64,000 bases of DNA from Sphingomonas sp. Leaf22 (lineage in GTDB: Bacteria; Pseudomonadota; Alphaproteobacteria; Sphingomonadales; Sphingomonadaceae): positions 72,044 through 136,043 of the forward strand of contig NZ_LMKP01000023.1 in NCBI RefSeq assembly GCF_001421715.1, given 5' to 3'. The translations under genes and the position numbers were made by a program. Below the pieces are notes generated by a model that saw only the letters and a program-made list of their open reading frames with translations, was not told where the DNA came from and did no database searches. Positions 35,616-45,575 of this stretch are shown piece by piece. How positions within the stretch are numbered: the first letter of the stretch is position 1; every line of letters begins with the position of its first letter.

Positions 35616-37274
35616 ATCGCCACGGCCTATGAATTCAAACCGCACGAACGGCCGTTCCTGCCCGGTTCGCCCGCCACGCCCGAGCACCCGTTCGCGCGGC
35701 GGATCGGCTATTTCGCGATCGGCATGCTGCTGGGGATCACCGGCGGGTTCAACAACGGACTGCTGATCGCCAACCTGCCGCAGATTCAAGGGTCGCTGGG
35801 GCTGACGCCGGTCGAGGGCGGGTGGCTGACCGCGATCTATTCGATGACCAGCGTGTGCATGTCGATGCTGCTCATCAAGTTCCGCCAGCAATTCGGATTG
35901 CAGCGGTTCACGCGCATCTTCCTGATCGCGTTCCTGATCCTGAACGTGTTGCAGGTGTTCGTGCACAGCTATGGCGTGCAGTTGCTCGTGCGCGGTGCGG
36001 CGGGGGTCGCGGGCAGCGCGCTGACGACGCTGTGCTTCCTGTATATCATGCAGGCGCTGCCTGCCGCCGCGCGGCTGTCGGGGATGATCATCGGCTTCGG
36101 CGCGTCGCAGGTGGCGTTGCCGCTCGCGCGCACCCTGTCGCCGCTGTTGCTGGCCGATGGGCGGATCGAGGCGCTGTTCCTGTTCGAACTGGGGCTGACG
36201 CTGATGTGCCTCGCCTCGGTCGCGCTGCTGCGGTTGCCGCCGTCGGACCGGACGCTGGCGTTCGAACGGATCGATTTCCTGACCTTCGCGCTGTTCGCGC
36301 CGGGGATCGCGCTGTTGTGCGCGGTGCTGGTGCAGGGGCGTATCCAGTGGTGGTCGACGCCGTGGCTGGGCTATGCCACCGCCGCCGCGATCCCGCTGAT
36401 CGGGGCGGCGCTGCTGGTCGAGCATAACCGCGCCAATCCGCTGCTCAACACCCGCTGGATGCTGGGGCGCAACATCGTCCGCTTCGCGATCGTCGCCGCG
36501 TCGCTGCGCATCCTGCTGTCCGAACAGACGTTCGGCACGGTCGGGCTGCTGACCGTGGTCGGCATGGGCAACGACCAGATGGTGACGCTCAGCCTCGTCA
36601 TGACGCTGGCGTCGATCGCCGGGCTGGTCGTCTGTCTGAAGACGCTGAACATGCAGGACCTGTACAAGCCGGTGGTGATCGCGATCGCGCTGATCGGGTT
36701 CGGCGCGTGGATGGATTCGGATTCGACCAACCTGACCCGCCCGTCGAGCCTGTATGTCAGTCAGGCGATCATCGCCTTTGCCGCGCTCTATTTTCTGGGG
36801 CCGATGGTGATGATCGGCATCTTCCGCGCATTGGCGCGGGGGCCGAGCCATATCATCAGCTTCTCGGCGATCTTCAGCATTTCGCAGACGATGGGCGGCC
36901 TTGCCGGCACCGCGCTGCTCGGCTCGTTCCAGATTGTGCGCGAGAAGGTTCATGCGTTCGAACTGACCCAGAGCCTGACCGTCACCGACCCGCTGGTCGT
37001 GCAGCGTATCCAGCAACTGGGTGGTGCCTATACCCGCGTCCTCGGAGATCCGACGCTGCGACAGGCGTCGGGCGCGGGGCTGCTCGGGCAACAGGTGACG
37101 CGGGAGGCCAATATCCTCGCCTATAACGACGTGTTCCTTGCCGTCGCCATCCTGTCGGCGGCGATGGTGGTGTGGCTGGGGGCGCTGTGGTTGCGCTTCC
37201 GGTGGAAGGGCGTGAACCCGCTCGCCGCCGATCTCGCCGCCGTTCAACGCATGCGACAGCAGCAGATGTCATGA
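35616..37274 (+). CDS. DHA2-type MFS efflux transporter (EmrB-like)
   Basis: This drug:H+ antiporter-type inner-membrane protein of about 552 residues has roughly 14 membrane helices. N-terminal motifs are AYEFKPHERPFLPGSPATP, GGFNNGLLIANLPQIQGSLG and GGWLTAIYSM. It is the first gene of an operon with a membrane-fusion protein and an outer-membrane factor. The start is odd: the conserved N terminus has no ATG, GTG or TTG in frame. ATC at 35616, 8 bp after GGAG (35604-35607), gives M-A-T-A-Y-E-F-K-P; an out-of-frame ATG is at 35602. Either a rare ATC start or a one-base error upstream explains this. Substrates are unknown. Confidence 0.85.
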   Translation: MATAYEFKPHERPFLPGSPATPEHPFARRIGYFAIGMLLGITGGFNNGLLIANLPQIQGSLGLTPVEGGWLTAIYSMTSVCMSMLLIKFRQQFGLQRFTRIFLIAFLILNVLQVFVHSYGVQLLVRGAAGVAGSALTTLCFLYIMQALPAAARLSGMIIGFGASQVALPLARTLSPLLLADGRIEALFLFELGLTLMCLASVALLRLPPSDRTLAFERIDFLTFALFAPGIALLCAVLVQGRIQWWSTPWLGYATAAAIPLIGAALLVEHNRANPLLNTRWMLGRNIVRFAIVAASLRILLSEQTFGTVGLLTVVGMGNDQMVTLSLVMTLASIAGLVVCLKTLNMQDLYKPVVIAIALIGFGAWMDSDSTNLTRPSSLYVSQAIIAFAALYFLGPMVMIGIFRALARGPSHIISFSAIFSISQTMGGLAGTALLGSFQIVREKVHAFELTQSLTVTDPLVVQRIQQLGGAYTRVLGDPTLRQASGAGLLGQQVTREANILAYNDVFLAVAILSAAMVVWLGALWLRFRWKGVNPLAADLAAVQRMRQQQMS

Positions 37275-38419
37275 CCGATACGAAACTCTCCGAAGACGAA
37301 AAGCAGCGACTGATCGATCCGGTCGAGGTGCCGAGCGAACCGGCGCGCGCGCGCGGATGGGCACCCCCGCGCGGGTCGCTGAAATCCACGATCGGGTTCG
37401 TCGCGCTGCTGCTGGGCGGCATCGCGCTGGCGCTGTACGCGTGGGGGTTGTGGCCGTTCGGCAGCGCCATTCAGGCGACCGACAACGCCTATGTCCGCGG
37501 GCAGACGACGATCATCGCGCCGCAGGTGAACGGCTATGTCACGCAGGTGCTGGTCCGCGATTTTCAGGACGTGAAGGCGGGACAGGTGCTCGCGCGGATC
37601 GACGACCGCATCTATCGCCAGCGCGTCGATCAGGCGCAGGCCGGGCTGGCGGCGCAGCAGGCCAACCTCGCCAATTCGCAGCAGAGCGAGCGGTCGAGCG
37701 AGGCCAGTCTGGGCGGACAGGCGGCAGCGGTCGTCAATGCGCAGGCGCAGTTGGCGCGGGCGCAGGCCGATATGGCGCGGGTCAACGATCTGGTGGCGCA
37801 AGGTTCGGTGTCGCTGCGCGAACGCGACCAGACGCTGGCGGCGCTGCGCGCCGCACAGGCGGGCGTGTTGCAGGCACAGGCGCAACGCAGCGTGGCGCAG
37901 GAACAGGTGCGCACGGTGACGGTCGGACGCGGCGGGCTGAACGCGGCGGTCGAGAATGCCCGCGCGGCGGTGCGGCTGGCCGAGATCGATCTGGCCAACA
38001 CGATCATCCGCGCGCCGCAGGACGGGCGGCTGGGCGAGGTCGGGGTGCGGCTGGGGCAATATGTCACGGCGGGGACACAGATGATGTTCCTCGTGCCGCC
38101 GACCGTCTGGGTCACCGCCAATTTCAAGGAAGCGCAGACCGCGCGCATGGCGCCGGGCCAGCCGGCCCGCGTCCGGGTCGACGCGCTCGACCGCGCCGAA
38201 TTGCGGGGGCGGGTCGAACGCATCGCGCCTGCCGCCGCCAATGAGTTCGCCGTGATCCGCGCGGACAATGCCACCGGCAATTTCGTGAAGGTCGCGCAGC
38301 GCATATCGGTGCGCATCGCCATCGATCCGCGCGATCCCCTGTTCGGGCGTTTGCGGCCGGGCATGTCGGTCGAGGCGCGGGTCGATACCCGCAGCGGCGT
38401 GTCGCCGGCAGCGCGATGA
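37271..38419 (+). CDS. HlyD/EmrA-type membrane-fusion protein
   Basis: This periplasmic adaptor of 382 residues links the MFS pump to the outer-membrane channel. It has a cytoplasmic N terminus, one membrane helix (about 40-62, IGFVALLLGGIALALYAWG), the lipoyl/barrel-sandwich halves (DNAYVRGQTTIIAPQVNGYV and DLANTIIRAPQDGRLGEVGV), and a long alpha-hairpin between them rich in Gln and Ala (about 120-225). The start ATG overlaps the pump stop by 4 bp and the end overlaps the next start by 4 bp. Confidence 0.93.
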   Translation: MTDTKLSEDEKQRLIDPVEVPSEPARARGWAPPRGSLKSTIGFVALLLGGIALALYAWGLWPFGSAIQATDNAYVRGQTTIIAPQVNGYVTQVLVRDFQDVKAGQVLARIDDRIYRQRVDQAQAGLAAQQANLANSQQSERSSEASLGGQAAAVVNAQAQLARAQADMARVNDLVAQGSVSLRERDQTLAALRAAQAGVLQAQAQRSVAQEQVRTVTVGRGGLNAAVENARAAVRLAEIDLANTIIRAPQDGRLGEVGVRLGQYVTAGTQMMFLVPPTVWVTANFKEAQTARMAPGQPARVRVDALDRAELRGRVERIAPAAANEFAVIRADNATGNFVKVAQRISVRIAIDPRDPLFGRLRPGMSVEARVDTRSGVSPAAR

Positions 38420-39783
38420 AGCGGCGGATAGCCTTGGCAGTGCTGGCGATGCTGGCCGCGTGCGCCCCGGCCGAACGTCCCCGGCCGGAGGCGGCGGCGG
38501 TTGCGCCGCCGGCGGGGTGGCGGACGCCGCTGCCGGGCAGCGCGCCGATCACCGCGACCTGGTGGCAGGCGTTCGGCGACCCCGAACTGACCCGGCTGGT
38601 CGAGGCGGCGCTGGCCAATAATCCCGACATTGCCATCGCCGCCGCGCGGGTCGCGGAAGCGCGCGGGCAAGAGCGGGTGGCGCGGGCGGCCCGCTTCCCG
38701 ACTCTCGATGCCGGCGTCGGCCTGATCGAACAGCGCGCGCTCAACGCGTTCGGGACGGCATCGACCGGTACGTCGCTGCAACCGGTGTTCCAGTCGGCGT
38801 ATGAGATCGACCTGTTCGGACGGGTCGGGCAGACGATCGAGGCGGCGCGATTGACCGGCGATGCCGCTGCGGCGGCCGCCGACAGCGTCCGGCTGGCGGT
38901 CGCCGCCGCCACCGCCAGCGGCTATGTGACGTTGCGCGGGCTCGATGCCCGGATCGCAACGGTGCGGGCGACGATCGCGTCGCGCGGCGAGGCGCTGCGG
39001 ATCGCCCGGTCGCGCGCGGAGGCGGGCTATACGTCGCAACTCGAACTGCGACAGGCCGAGGCGGAATATGCCGGGGTGACGCAGACGCTGCCGCAGCTCG
39101 AACTGCTGGCGCGGCGGCAGGAAAACGCGCTGTCGCTGCTGACCGGAACGCCGCCGCGCGCGATCGATCGGGGGCGTTCGCTCGACGCGCTTGTCCCGCC
39201 GCCGATCCCGGCGGGGCTGCCCTCCGATCTGCTCCGCCGTCGGCCCGACATCGCGCAGGCCGAAGCGACGCTGGCGGCGAGCGATGCGTCGCTGGCAGTG
39301 GCGCGGGCGCAATTCCTGCCGTCGCTGCGACTGACCGGATCGACCGGCGAGGTGCTGTCGAGCGCCTTGCCCAACCCGGTCGGCATCTGGTCGATCGGGG
39401 CGAGTGTGCTGGCCCCGCTGTTCCGGGGCGGGCAGTTGCGCGGCAATTACGACGCGGTGACGGCGCGGCGCGATCAGGCGGCGTTCGCCTATCAGCGCAG
39501 CGTCCTGACCGCGTTCCGCGAGGTCGAGGATGCGCTGGCCGCGGTCGATCGGCTGGCGGTGCAGCGGCGCGCGCTGGAAACGCAGCGGACCGCGACCGCC
39601 GAAGCGTTGCGCCATGCGACCAATCGCTACCGTGCGGGATACAGCCCGTATCTGGAGCAACTGGACGCGCAGCGCGCGTTGTTCAGCGCCGAACTGTCGC
39701 TGGAACAGGTGCGCGCCGATCAGCTGACCGCGCTGGTCGCGCTGTATCAGGCGATGGGCGGCGGCTGGGGGGCGGAGACATGA
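38416..39783 (+). CDS. NodT/OprM-family outer-membrane efflux lipoprotein
   Basis: This TolC-like outer-membrane factor of 455 residues has a lipoprotein signal (MKRRIALAVLAMLAAC, lipid-attached C16). It contains WWQAFGDPELTRLVEAALANN, DIAQAEATLAASDASLAVAR and the second repeat NPVGIWSIGASVLAPLFRGG, typical of the NodT group. It completes the tripartite pump encoded upstream. It overlaps neighbours by 4 bp on both sides. Confidence 0.93.
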   Translation: MKRRIALAVLAMLAACAPAERPRPEAAAVAPPAGWRTPLPGSAPITATWWQAFGDPELTRLVEAALANNPDIAIAAARVAEARGQERVARAARFPTLDAGVGLIEQRALNAFGTASTGTSLQPVFQSAYEIDLFGRVGQTIEAARLTGDAAAAAADSVRLAVAAATASGYVTLRGLDARIATVRATIASRGEALRIARSRAEAGYTSQLELRQAEAEYAGVTQTLPQLELLARRQENALSLLTGTPPRAIDRGRSLDALVPPPIPAGLPSDLLRRRPDIAQAEATLAASDASLAVARAQFLPSLRLTGSTGEVLSSALPNPVGIWSIGASVLAPLFRGGQLRGNYDAVTARRDQAAFAYQRSVLTAFREVEDALAAVDRLAVQRRALETQRTATAEALRHATNRYRAGYSPYLEQLDAQRALFSAELSLEQVRADQLTALVALYQAMGGGWGAET

Positions 39784-40289
39784 TCCGCGTGGCGACGGCG
39801 GCCGATATTCCGGCGCTGCACGATCTGGTCGAATCGGCGTTTCGCGGGGATGCGGCGCGGGCCGGATGGACGCACGAGGCCGATCTGCTCGACGGACAAC
39901 GCACCGATCGCGCCGCGCTGACGGACGTGATCGCCGATCCCGACCGGACGATCCTGATGACCGGCGACGCGACCGGTTGCGTTCAGGTATCACGCATCGC
40001 GCCGGGGCTGTCGGCACTGGGCCTGCTGGCGGTACGTCCGGACGTGCAGGCCGGCGGGCTCGGGCGACGGCTGGTGGCGGCGGCGGAAAACTATGCGGGG
40101 CGCGTTCAGGGTGCCGGGCGGATCGAGATGACGGTCATCGCCGCGCGCGGCGAGCTGATCGCATGGTATGAACGGCAGGGCTATGTCAGGACCGGCGAAA
40201 ACCGGCCGTTCCCGATGGACGACGTGCGGTTCGGCCTGCCGCGCCAGCCGCTGTCGTTCGTGGTGTTGCAACGCGACCTGTCGCGATGA
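39780..40289 (+). CDS. GNAT-family N-acetyltransferase
   Basis: This 169-residue acyltransferase has the acetyl-CoA loop in LAVRPDVQAGGLGRRLVAAAE and the late motif YERQGYVRTGE. It is the last gene of the efflux operon, overlapping the outer-membrane factor gene by 4 bp. A pump-plus-acetyltransferase operon suggests chemical modification of the exported compound, but the substrate is unknown. A strong hairpin follows. Confidence 0.85.
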   Translation: MIRVATAADIPALHDLVESAFRGDAARAGWTHEADLLDGQRTDRAALTDVIADPDRTILMTGDATGCVQVSRIAPGLSALGLLAVRPDVQAGGLGRRLVAAAENYAGRVQGAGRIEMTVIAARGELIAWYERQGYVRTGENRPFPMDDVRFGLPRQPLSFVVLQRDLSR

Positions 40290-40304
40290 TGCCCCAAACG
40301 ACAA

Positions 40305-40330
40305 GCCCCGCCCGGGGGACCGGACGGGGC
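40305..40330. terminator. GC-rich hairpin between convergent genes
   Basis: GCCCCG (40305-40310) pairs with CGGGGC (40325-40330), with a further CCGG-type inner pairing. It sits 16 bp after the GNAT stop and 37 bp before the end of the TetR gene, so it could serve both. No long T-run follows. Confidence 0.45.
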
Positions 40331-40366
40331 CTGCGACGGCAGCGCAAGGGAGTGCGCCGGACCGGT

Positions 40367-41038
40367 TTAGTCCACTGCAACAAATCCGCAATGGTTCTTT
40401 TGGAGACTTGGGTACGTCCGACTGTCCAACAATTGGTCAACCCAGCGCTCTACCAGCGTCGTCAGCCGACGATAGGCCGTCGCGTCATCGAAATCGGGGT
40501 CCGCGATACGGCGATGCATGATCCCCGCGCCGATGGTCATGATCATTTCGGCCAGTTCGGCGCGCGACTCGGCCTGCTCGGGACGGGGGGCAAGGCCGGT
40601 CAGCGACCGCAACAGCGCCTGCTTCACCCGGCGGTTGACGTCATGCGCGATGGTTTTGATGCGGTCGTTGCGGGCGGCCTCGGCGATGATCTCGGGCATG
40701 AGTTGCCGCGACTCGAGGTCCCTGCCGCATTGCAGGAACATCTGGAGCCAGTGGCGGATCGCCGCGATGTCGCCGCTTTCGACCGCCTGCTCGATTTCCG
40801 CCTCATGCAGAAAGGTCGCGAGGTCGCCCTCGACGATCGCGGCGACGATCGCTTCCTTGTCGGCAAAGTCGCGATAGATCTGCCCGACCTTAATCCCGGA
40901 AACCGCCGCGATCTGCGCGACTCCAGTACCGTGAAAGCCATGTTCGGCGAACAGCGTCCGCGCGACCGCCACCAGTTTTTCGCGCCGGGCCGTTGCTTTA
41001 CTCGCCCGACATGCGACTTCGCACTGCAACAAATTCAC
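40367..41038 (-). CDS. TetR/AcrR-family repressor of the RND efflux operon
   Basis: This 223-residue regulator has an N-terminal TetR helix-turn-helix (about 20-62, TGVAQIAAVSGIKVGQIYRD FADKEAIV) and a helical ligand-binding C terminus. It is divergent from the AcrAB-OprM-like genes, and a perfect 20-bp palindrome lies between them. Family knowledge: such regulators repress the pump and themselves, and are released by pump substrates. GTG at 41038 after AGGTGA is the best start; TTG 41032 is possible. Confidence 0.9.
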   Translation of the reverse strand: MNLLQCEVACRASKATARREKLVAVARTLFAEHGFHGTGVAQIAAVSGIKVGQIYRDFADKEAIVAAIVEGDLATFLHEAEIEQAVESGDIAAIRHWLQMFLQCGRDLESRQLMPEIIAEAARNDRIKTIAHDVNRRVKQALLRSLTGLAPRPEQAESRAELAEMIMTIGAGIMHRRIADPDFDDATAYRRLTTLVERWVDQLLDSRTYPSLQKNHCGFVAVD

Positions 41039-41098
41039 GTCAGATTCACCTGTAAGCCCTTGCCAGTTTCCACCGGGCGGCGTACGCGCAGCCAATGT

Positions 41099-41118
41099 GT
41101 GAGTGATCGATCACTCAC
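41099..41118. promoter_or_regulatory. TetR-type operator, perfect 20-bp palindrome
   Basis: GTGAGTGATC followed by GATCACTCAC is an exact palindrome with no spacer. It lies 60 bp upstream of the tetR start and 26 bp upstream of the pump adaptor start, so binding would block both. Confidence 0.88.
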
Positions 41119-41144
41119 GTTTAGCACATCCGTTGAGGACGTTC

Positions 41145-42347
41145 ATGAAAAATCGCATGGCCCCATTGGCACTGGCGCTCATTCTTTCGGCCTGTGGCGG
41201 GGGTGGCGGCGAGTCGCAACAGCAACAAGGGGCGCCGCAGGGTCCGCCGCAGGTCGGCTTCGTGACCGTGCAGGCACAGCCGGTGACGTTGACCACCCAG
41301 TTGCCCGGTCGCACAGCGGCCTATGAGACGTCGGAAGTCCGGCCGCAGGTCAACGGCCTGATCCTCGCCCGCCTGTTCCAGGAGGGCGACACGGTCCGGC
41401 AGGGGCAGCCGCTCTATCGCATCGATCCGGCACCCTATCAGGCCACGGTGGCGAGCGCGCGTGCCGCCCTGTCGCGGGCGCAGGCATCGATCGCGTCCAC
41501 CCGCAATCTGGCCCGCCGCTATGGCGAACTGGTCAAGATCAACGCGATCAGCCGGCAGGAATATGAGAATGCGGTGACCGGCGCGCAGCAGGCGCAGGCG
41601 GACATCGCCGCGCAGCAGGCCGCGTTGCGGCAGGCGCAGATCGACCTGTCGCGCACCACGATCACCGCGCCGATTTCGGGCCGGATCGGCCGGTCGGTGT
41701 CCACGACCGGCGCGCTGGTGTCGGCGGCGCAGACCGAGGCGCTGACCACGATCCAGCGCCTCGACCCGATCTATGTCGATATCCAGCAGTCGAGCGCCGA
41801 CCTGTTGAAGCTGCGCCAGCAGATCATGGACGGCGACCTGTCGCGCGGAAGCGGCGCGGCGCGGGTCCGGCTGAAGCTGGAGGATGGCAGCACCTATCCG
41901 ATCGAGGGGACGCTGAAGTTCACCGACGTGACCGTCGACCCGGCCACGGGGACGCAGGCGATCCGGGCGGTCTTCGCCAATCCGCGCGGTCTGTTGCTGC
42001 CGGGCATGTATGTCCGCGCCGAACTGGCGCAGGGGACCAAGGCGAACGGGATATTGGTGCCGCAGCGTGCGGTGACCCGCGATCCCAAGGGCAGCGCGAC
42101 GGTGCTGGTCATCGGGGCCGACGGCAAGCTGGCCCCGCGTCCGCTGACCACCGACCGGACCATCGGCGACGCATGGCTGGTGACCGGCGGGTTGCAGCCC
42201 GGCGACAAGGTCGTCGTCGAAGGCGCGCAGATGTTGCAGCCCGGCACCCCGGTCAAGGGCTATCCATGGACTCCGCAGACCGCCGGCGCGGCACCGCAGG
42301 GCGCTGCCCCCGGTGCTGCGGGCGGTCCGCAGGCACAGGCGAAGTAA
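41145..42347 (+). CDS. RND efflux periplasmic adaptor (AcrA/MexA-like)
   Basis: This 400-residue membrane-fusion lipoprotein has a signal with lipobox (MAPLALALILSAC), a barrel-sandwich domain (LPGRTAAYETSEVRPQVNGL and LSRTTITAPISGRIGRS), a Gln/Ala-rich hairpin, and a beta-barrel with VPQRAVTRDPKG. It bridges the RND pump and outer-membrane channel. The start ATG at 41145 follows TGAGGA. The C terminus is a low-complexity Gly/Pro/Ala/Gln tail. Repression by the divergent TetR is expected. Confidence 0.95.
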   Translation: MKNRMAPLALALILSACGGGGGESQQQQGAPQGPPQVGFVTVQAQPVTLTTQLPGRTAAYETSEVRPQVNGLILARLFQEGDTVRQGQPLYRIDPAPYQATVASARAALSRAQASIASTRNLARRYGELVKINAISRQEYENAVTGAQQAQADIAAQQAALRQAQIDLSRTTITAPISGRIGRSVSTTGALVSAAQTEALTTIQRLDPIYVDIQQSSADLLKLRQQIMDGDLSRGSGAARVRLKLEDGSTYPIEGTLKFTDVTVDPATGTQAIRAVFANPRGLLLPGMYVRAELAQGTKANGILVPQRAVTRDPKGSATVLVIGADGKLAPRPLTTDRTIGDAWLVTGGLQPGDKVVVEGAQMLQPGTPVKGYPWTPQTAGAAPQGAAPGAAGGPQAQAK

Positions 42348-42353
42348 CCGCTG

Positions 42354-45300
42354 ATGTCCCGTTATTTCATCGACCGGCCCATCTTCGCATGGGTCATCGC
42401 CGTCGTCATGATGCTGGCCGGCGCGATCGCGATCCGCAGCCTGCCGATCGCGCAGTTCCCCGAAATCGCGCCGCCCGCGGTGGCGATCACCGCCACCTAT
42501 CCGGGTGCCGATGCGGAGACGCTGGAGCGCACGACGACCCAGATCATCGAGCAGCAGCTCAAGGGCATCGACAACCTTCGCTATTTCTCGTCCTCGTCCT
42601 CTTCGGCGGGGACGGTGTCGATCACGTTGACCTTCGAACAGGGCACCGATCCCGACATCGCGCAGGTGCAGGTCCAGAACAAGTTGCAGGCGGCGACCCC
42701 GCTTCTGCCGCAGGAAGTCCAGCGGCAGGGGATTCAGGTCACCAAGTCCGCCGCCAGCTTCCTGCTGGTCGTCGGCCTCGTGTCGACCGATGGATCGCAC
42801 AGCAACAACGACCTGTCCGACATGGTCGTTTCGAAGTTTCAGGACCCGATCAGCCGCGTGTCCGGCGTCGGCGAATTGCAGGTGTTCGGCGCGCAATATG
42901 CGATGCGCATCTGGGTCGATCCGCTGAAGCTGAACAGCTATCAGTTGACGATCGGCGACGTCACGGCGGCGGTGCAGGCACAGAACGCCCAGGTTTCCGC
43001 CGGGCAGATCGGCGCGTTGCCGGCCCCCAAGGAGCAGATGCTGAACGCCACGGTCAGCGTCCAGTCGCGCCTGCAGACCCCCGAGCAATTCGCCAATATC
43101 CGGCTGAAGACCAATGCCACCGGCGCGGTCGTCCGGCTGGGCGATGTCGCGCGGGTCGAGATCGGGGCCGAGAATTACGGTTTCGACGTGCAGTATAACG
43201 GGAAGCCGGCATCGGGCTTCGGCGTCCGGCTGGCGGCGGGTGCCAACGCACTCGACACCGTCGAGCTGGTCAAGGCTCGCGCGCAGGAAATCGGCCGGAC
43301 GCTGCCGAGCGACGTCAAGGTCATCTATCCGTACGATACGACGCCGTTCGTCCGCCTGTCGGTCGAACAGGTCATCCACACGCTGATCGAGGCGGTGGTG
43401 CTCGTCTTCCTCGTGATGTTCCTGTTCCTGCAGAACTGGCGGGCGACGATCATCCCGACCATCGCGGTGCCGGTGGTGCTGCTCGGCACCTTCGCGGTGA
43501 TGGCGGTCGCGGGCTTCACCATCAACACGCTGACGCTGTTCGGCATGGTGCTGGCGATCGGTTTGCTGGTCGACGACGCGATCGTCGTCGTCGAGAACGT
43601 CGAACGCCTGATCCAGACCGAGGGGCTGTCGCCGAGGGAGGCCGCGCGCAAGTCGATGGACGAGATCACCGGCGCGCTGGTGGGTATCGGCCTCGTCCTG
43701 TCGGCGGTGTTCCTGCCGATGGCGTTCTTCGGCGGATCGACCGGCGTCATCTATCGCCAGTTCTCGATCACGATCGTGTCGGCGATGGTGCTGTCGGTGG
43801 TGGTCGCGCTGATCCTGACGCCGGCATTGTGCGCGACGATCCTGAAGCCGCATGATCCGCAGCAGCACGGACAGGGCAATGGCCCGCTCGCGCGCTTCTT
43901 CCGCTGGTTCAACGACCGGTTCGAACGCGGGCAGCAGAAATATGAGGGCGGCGTCCGGCGCACCACGCGCAACTGGAAACGCTCGATGCTGGTCTATCTG
44001 CTGATCGTCGGCGGCATGGTGTTCGTGTTCACGCGCCTGCCCTCGGGCTTCCTGCCCGACGAGGATCAGGGGACGGTGCTGGCGCTGGTGCAGGGTCCGG
44101 CGGGTTCGACCAGTGGTCGCACCGAAAAGGGCCTGAACCTGGTGCGCGACCATTTCCTGAAGCAGGAAAGCGCCAACGTCGCAGGTGTCTTCACGATCAA
44201 CGGCTTCAGCTTCGCGGGGCAGGGGCAGAATGCCGGTCTGGTGTTCGTCAACCTGAAGCCGTGGGACGAGCGTAGCGGAGCGGAGAACAAGGCGCAGTCG
44301 ATCGTCGGTCGCGCCATGGGCACCTTTGCCGGGTATAAGGACGGGCTGATCTTCGCGCTGGTCCCGCCGGCGGTGCAGGAATTGGGCAATGCGACCGGGT
44401 TCGACGTACAGCTGGTCGATACCGGCGGTATCGGCCATGACCGGCTGCTGCAGGCGCGCAACATGATGCTCGGCATGGCCGCGCAGGATGGCCGCGTGGC
44501 ACAGGTGCGTCCGCTCAGCCTCGACGATGCGCCGCAGCTGAAAGTCAATATTGACGAGGACAAGGCGCGCGCGCTGGGTCTCGACCTCGCCGACGTCAAC
44601 TCGACGATCGCGACTGCGTGGGGCGGCGGCTACATCAACGACTTCATCGACCGTGGTCGCGTGAAGCGCGTCTATATCCAGGCCGATACCCCCTATCGCC
44701 TCAGCCCCGAGGATATCGGCGACCTGTACGTTCGCGGTGCCACCGGGCAGATGGTGCCGTTCACCGCCTTCTCGACGCTCGAATGGGCCAATGCACCGGT
44801 ACAGCTGACCCGGTATAACGGACAGTCGGCAATGCAGTTGCAGGGGTCGCCGGGGCCGGGCCTGAGCACCGGTGCGGCGATGGAGGCGATGGAGGAAATC
44901 CATGCCAAGCTGCCGCCGGGCACCGAACTCGAATGGACCGGCCTGTCGTTCGAGGAACGGCTGTCCGGGGGACAGGCACCGGCGCTGTACGGATTGTCGC
45001 TGCTGATCGTGTTCCTGTGCCTTGCCGCGCTGTACGAAAGCTGGTCGGTGCCGATCTCGGTCCTGCTGGTGGTGCCGCTGGGCATTCTCGGTGCGCTGCT
45101 CGCAGCGTGGCTGACCGGGCTGAACAACGACATCTACCTGCAGGTGGGTCTGATCACCACGATCGGCGTGTCGGCGAAGAACGCAATCCTGATCGTCGAA
45201 TTCGCCGAGGAACGGATGGCCGACGGCATGAACCCGATCGACGCGGCGGCGGAGGCGGCACGGCTGCGCCTGCGGCCGATCCTGATGACCTCGCTCGCCT

Positions 45301-45575
45301 TCGTCTTCGGCGTGCTGCCGCTGGCGCTGTCGACCGGCGCTGGTGCCGGTGGGCAGAATGCGATCGGCCGCGCGGTGGTCGGCGGCATGTTGTCGGCGAC
45401 GATCCTCGCCATCTTCTTCGTGCCGATGTTCTTCGTGGTCGTCCTGCGCCTGTTCGGCCATGGCGGTGACAAGGACACCCCGTCCGCCAATCGGCCGTCC
45501 GATGACCAAGGCACCGAACCCGATGGCGGCAACCGGTCCTCCGGCGGCGGCGAACCCGCGCCGCAGGGGGCATGA
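42354..45575 (+). CDS. RND multidrug efflux pump (AcrB/MexB-like, HAE1)
   Basis: This 1073-residue inner-membrane proton-driven drug exporter has the full HAE1 architecture. It shows the N-terminal [20 protein letters not shown], two large periplasmic loops, and proton-relay aspartates in the fourth helix ([18 protein letters not shown]). The second-half motifs are [20 protein letters not shown] and [17 protein letters not shown], followed by [17 protein letters not shown]. It is 6 bp from the adaptor gene and overlaps the outer-membrane gene by 4 bp. The C-terminal tail past the last helix is hydrophilic and Pro/Gly-rich. Confidence 0.97.
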   Translation: MSRYFIDRPIFAWVIAVVMMLAGAIAIRSLPIAQFPEIAPPAVAITATYPGADAETLERTTTQIIEQQLKGIDNLRYFSSSSSSAGTVSITLTFEQGTDPDIAQVQVQNKLQAATPLLPQEVQRQGIQVTKSAASFLLVVGLVSTDGSHSNNDLSDMVVSKFQDPISRVSGVGELQVFGAQYAMRIWVDPLKLNSYQLTIGDVTAAVQAQNAQVSAGQIGALPAPKEQMLNATVSVQSRLQTPEQFANIRLKTNATGAVVRLGDVARVEIGAENYGFDVQYNGKPASGFGVRLAAGANALDTVELVKARAQEIGRTLPSDVKVIYPYDTTPFVRLSVEQVIHTLIEAVVLVFLVMFLFLQNWRATIIPTIAVPVVLLGTFAVMAVAGFTINTLTLFGMVLAIGLLVDDAIVVVENVERLIQTEGLSPREAARKSMDEITGALVGIGLVLSAVFLPMAFFGGSTGVIYRQFSITIVSAMVLSVVVALILTPALCATILKPHDPQQHGQGNGPLARFFRWFNDRFERGQQKYEGGVRRTTRNWKRSMLVYLLIVGGMVFVFTRLPSGFLPDEDQGTVLALVQGPAGSTSGRTEKGLNLVRDHFLKQESANVAGVFTINGFSFAGQGQNAGLVFVNLKPWDERSGAENKAQSIVGRAMGTFAGYKDGLIFALVPPAVQELGNATGFDVQLVDTGGIGHDRLLQARNMMLGMAAQDGRVAQVRPLSLDDAPQLKVNIDEDKARALGLDLADVNSTIATAWGGGYINDFIDRGRVKRVYIQADTPYRLSPEDIGDLYVRGATGQMVPFTAFSTLEWANAPVQLTRYNGQSAMQLQGSPGPGLSTGAAMEAMEEIHAKLPPGTELEWTGLSFEERLSGGQAPALYGLSLLIVFLCLAALYESWSVPISVLLVVPLGILGALLAAWLTGLNNDIYLQVGLITTIGVSAKNAILIVEFAEERMADGMNPIDAAAEAARLRLRPILMTSLAFVFGVLPLALSTGAGAGGQNAIGRAVVGGMLSATILAIFFVPMFFVVVLRLFGHGGDKDTPSANRPSDDQGTEPDGGNRSSGGGEPAPQGA

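Noticed and set aside
41121..45509. Open frame of more than 1,400 codons antisense to the RND pump
   Set aside because: It is an artefact of high GC at third codon positions; the protein is Arg/Gln/His-rich with no domain, while the sense strand has a complete AcrAB pump.
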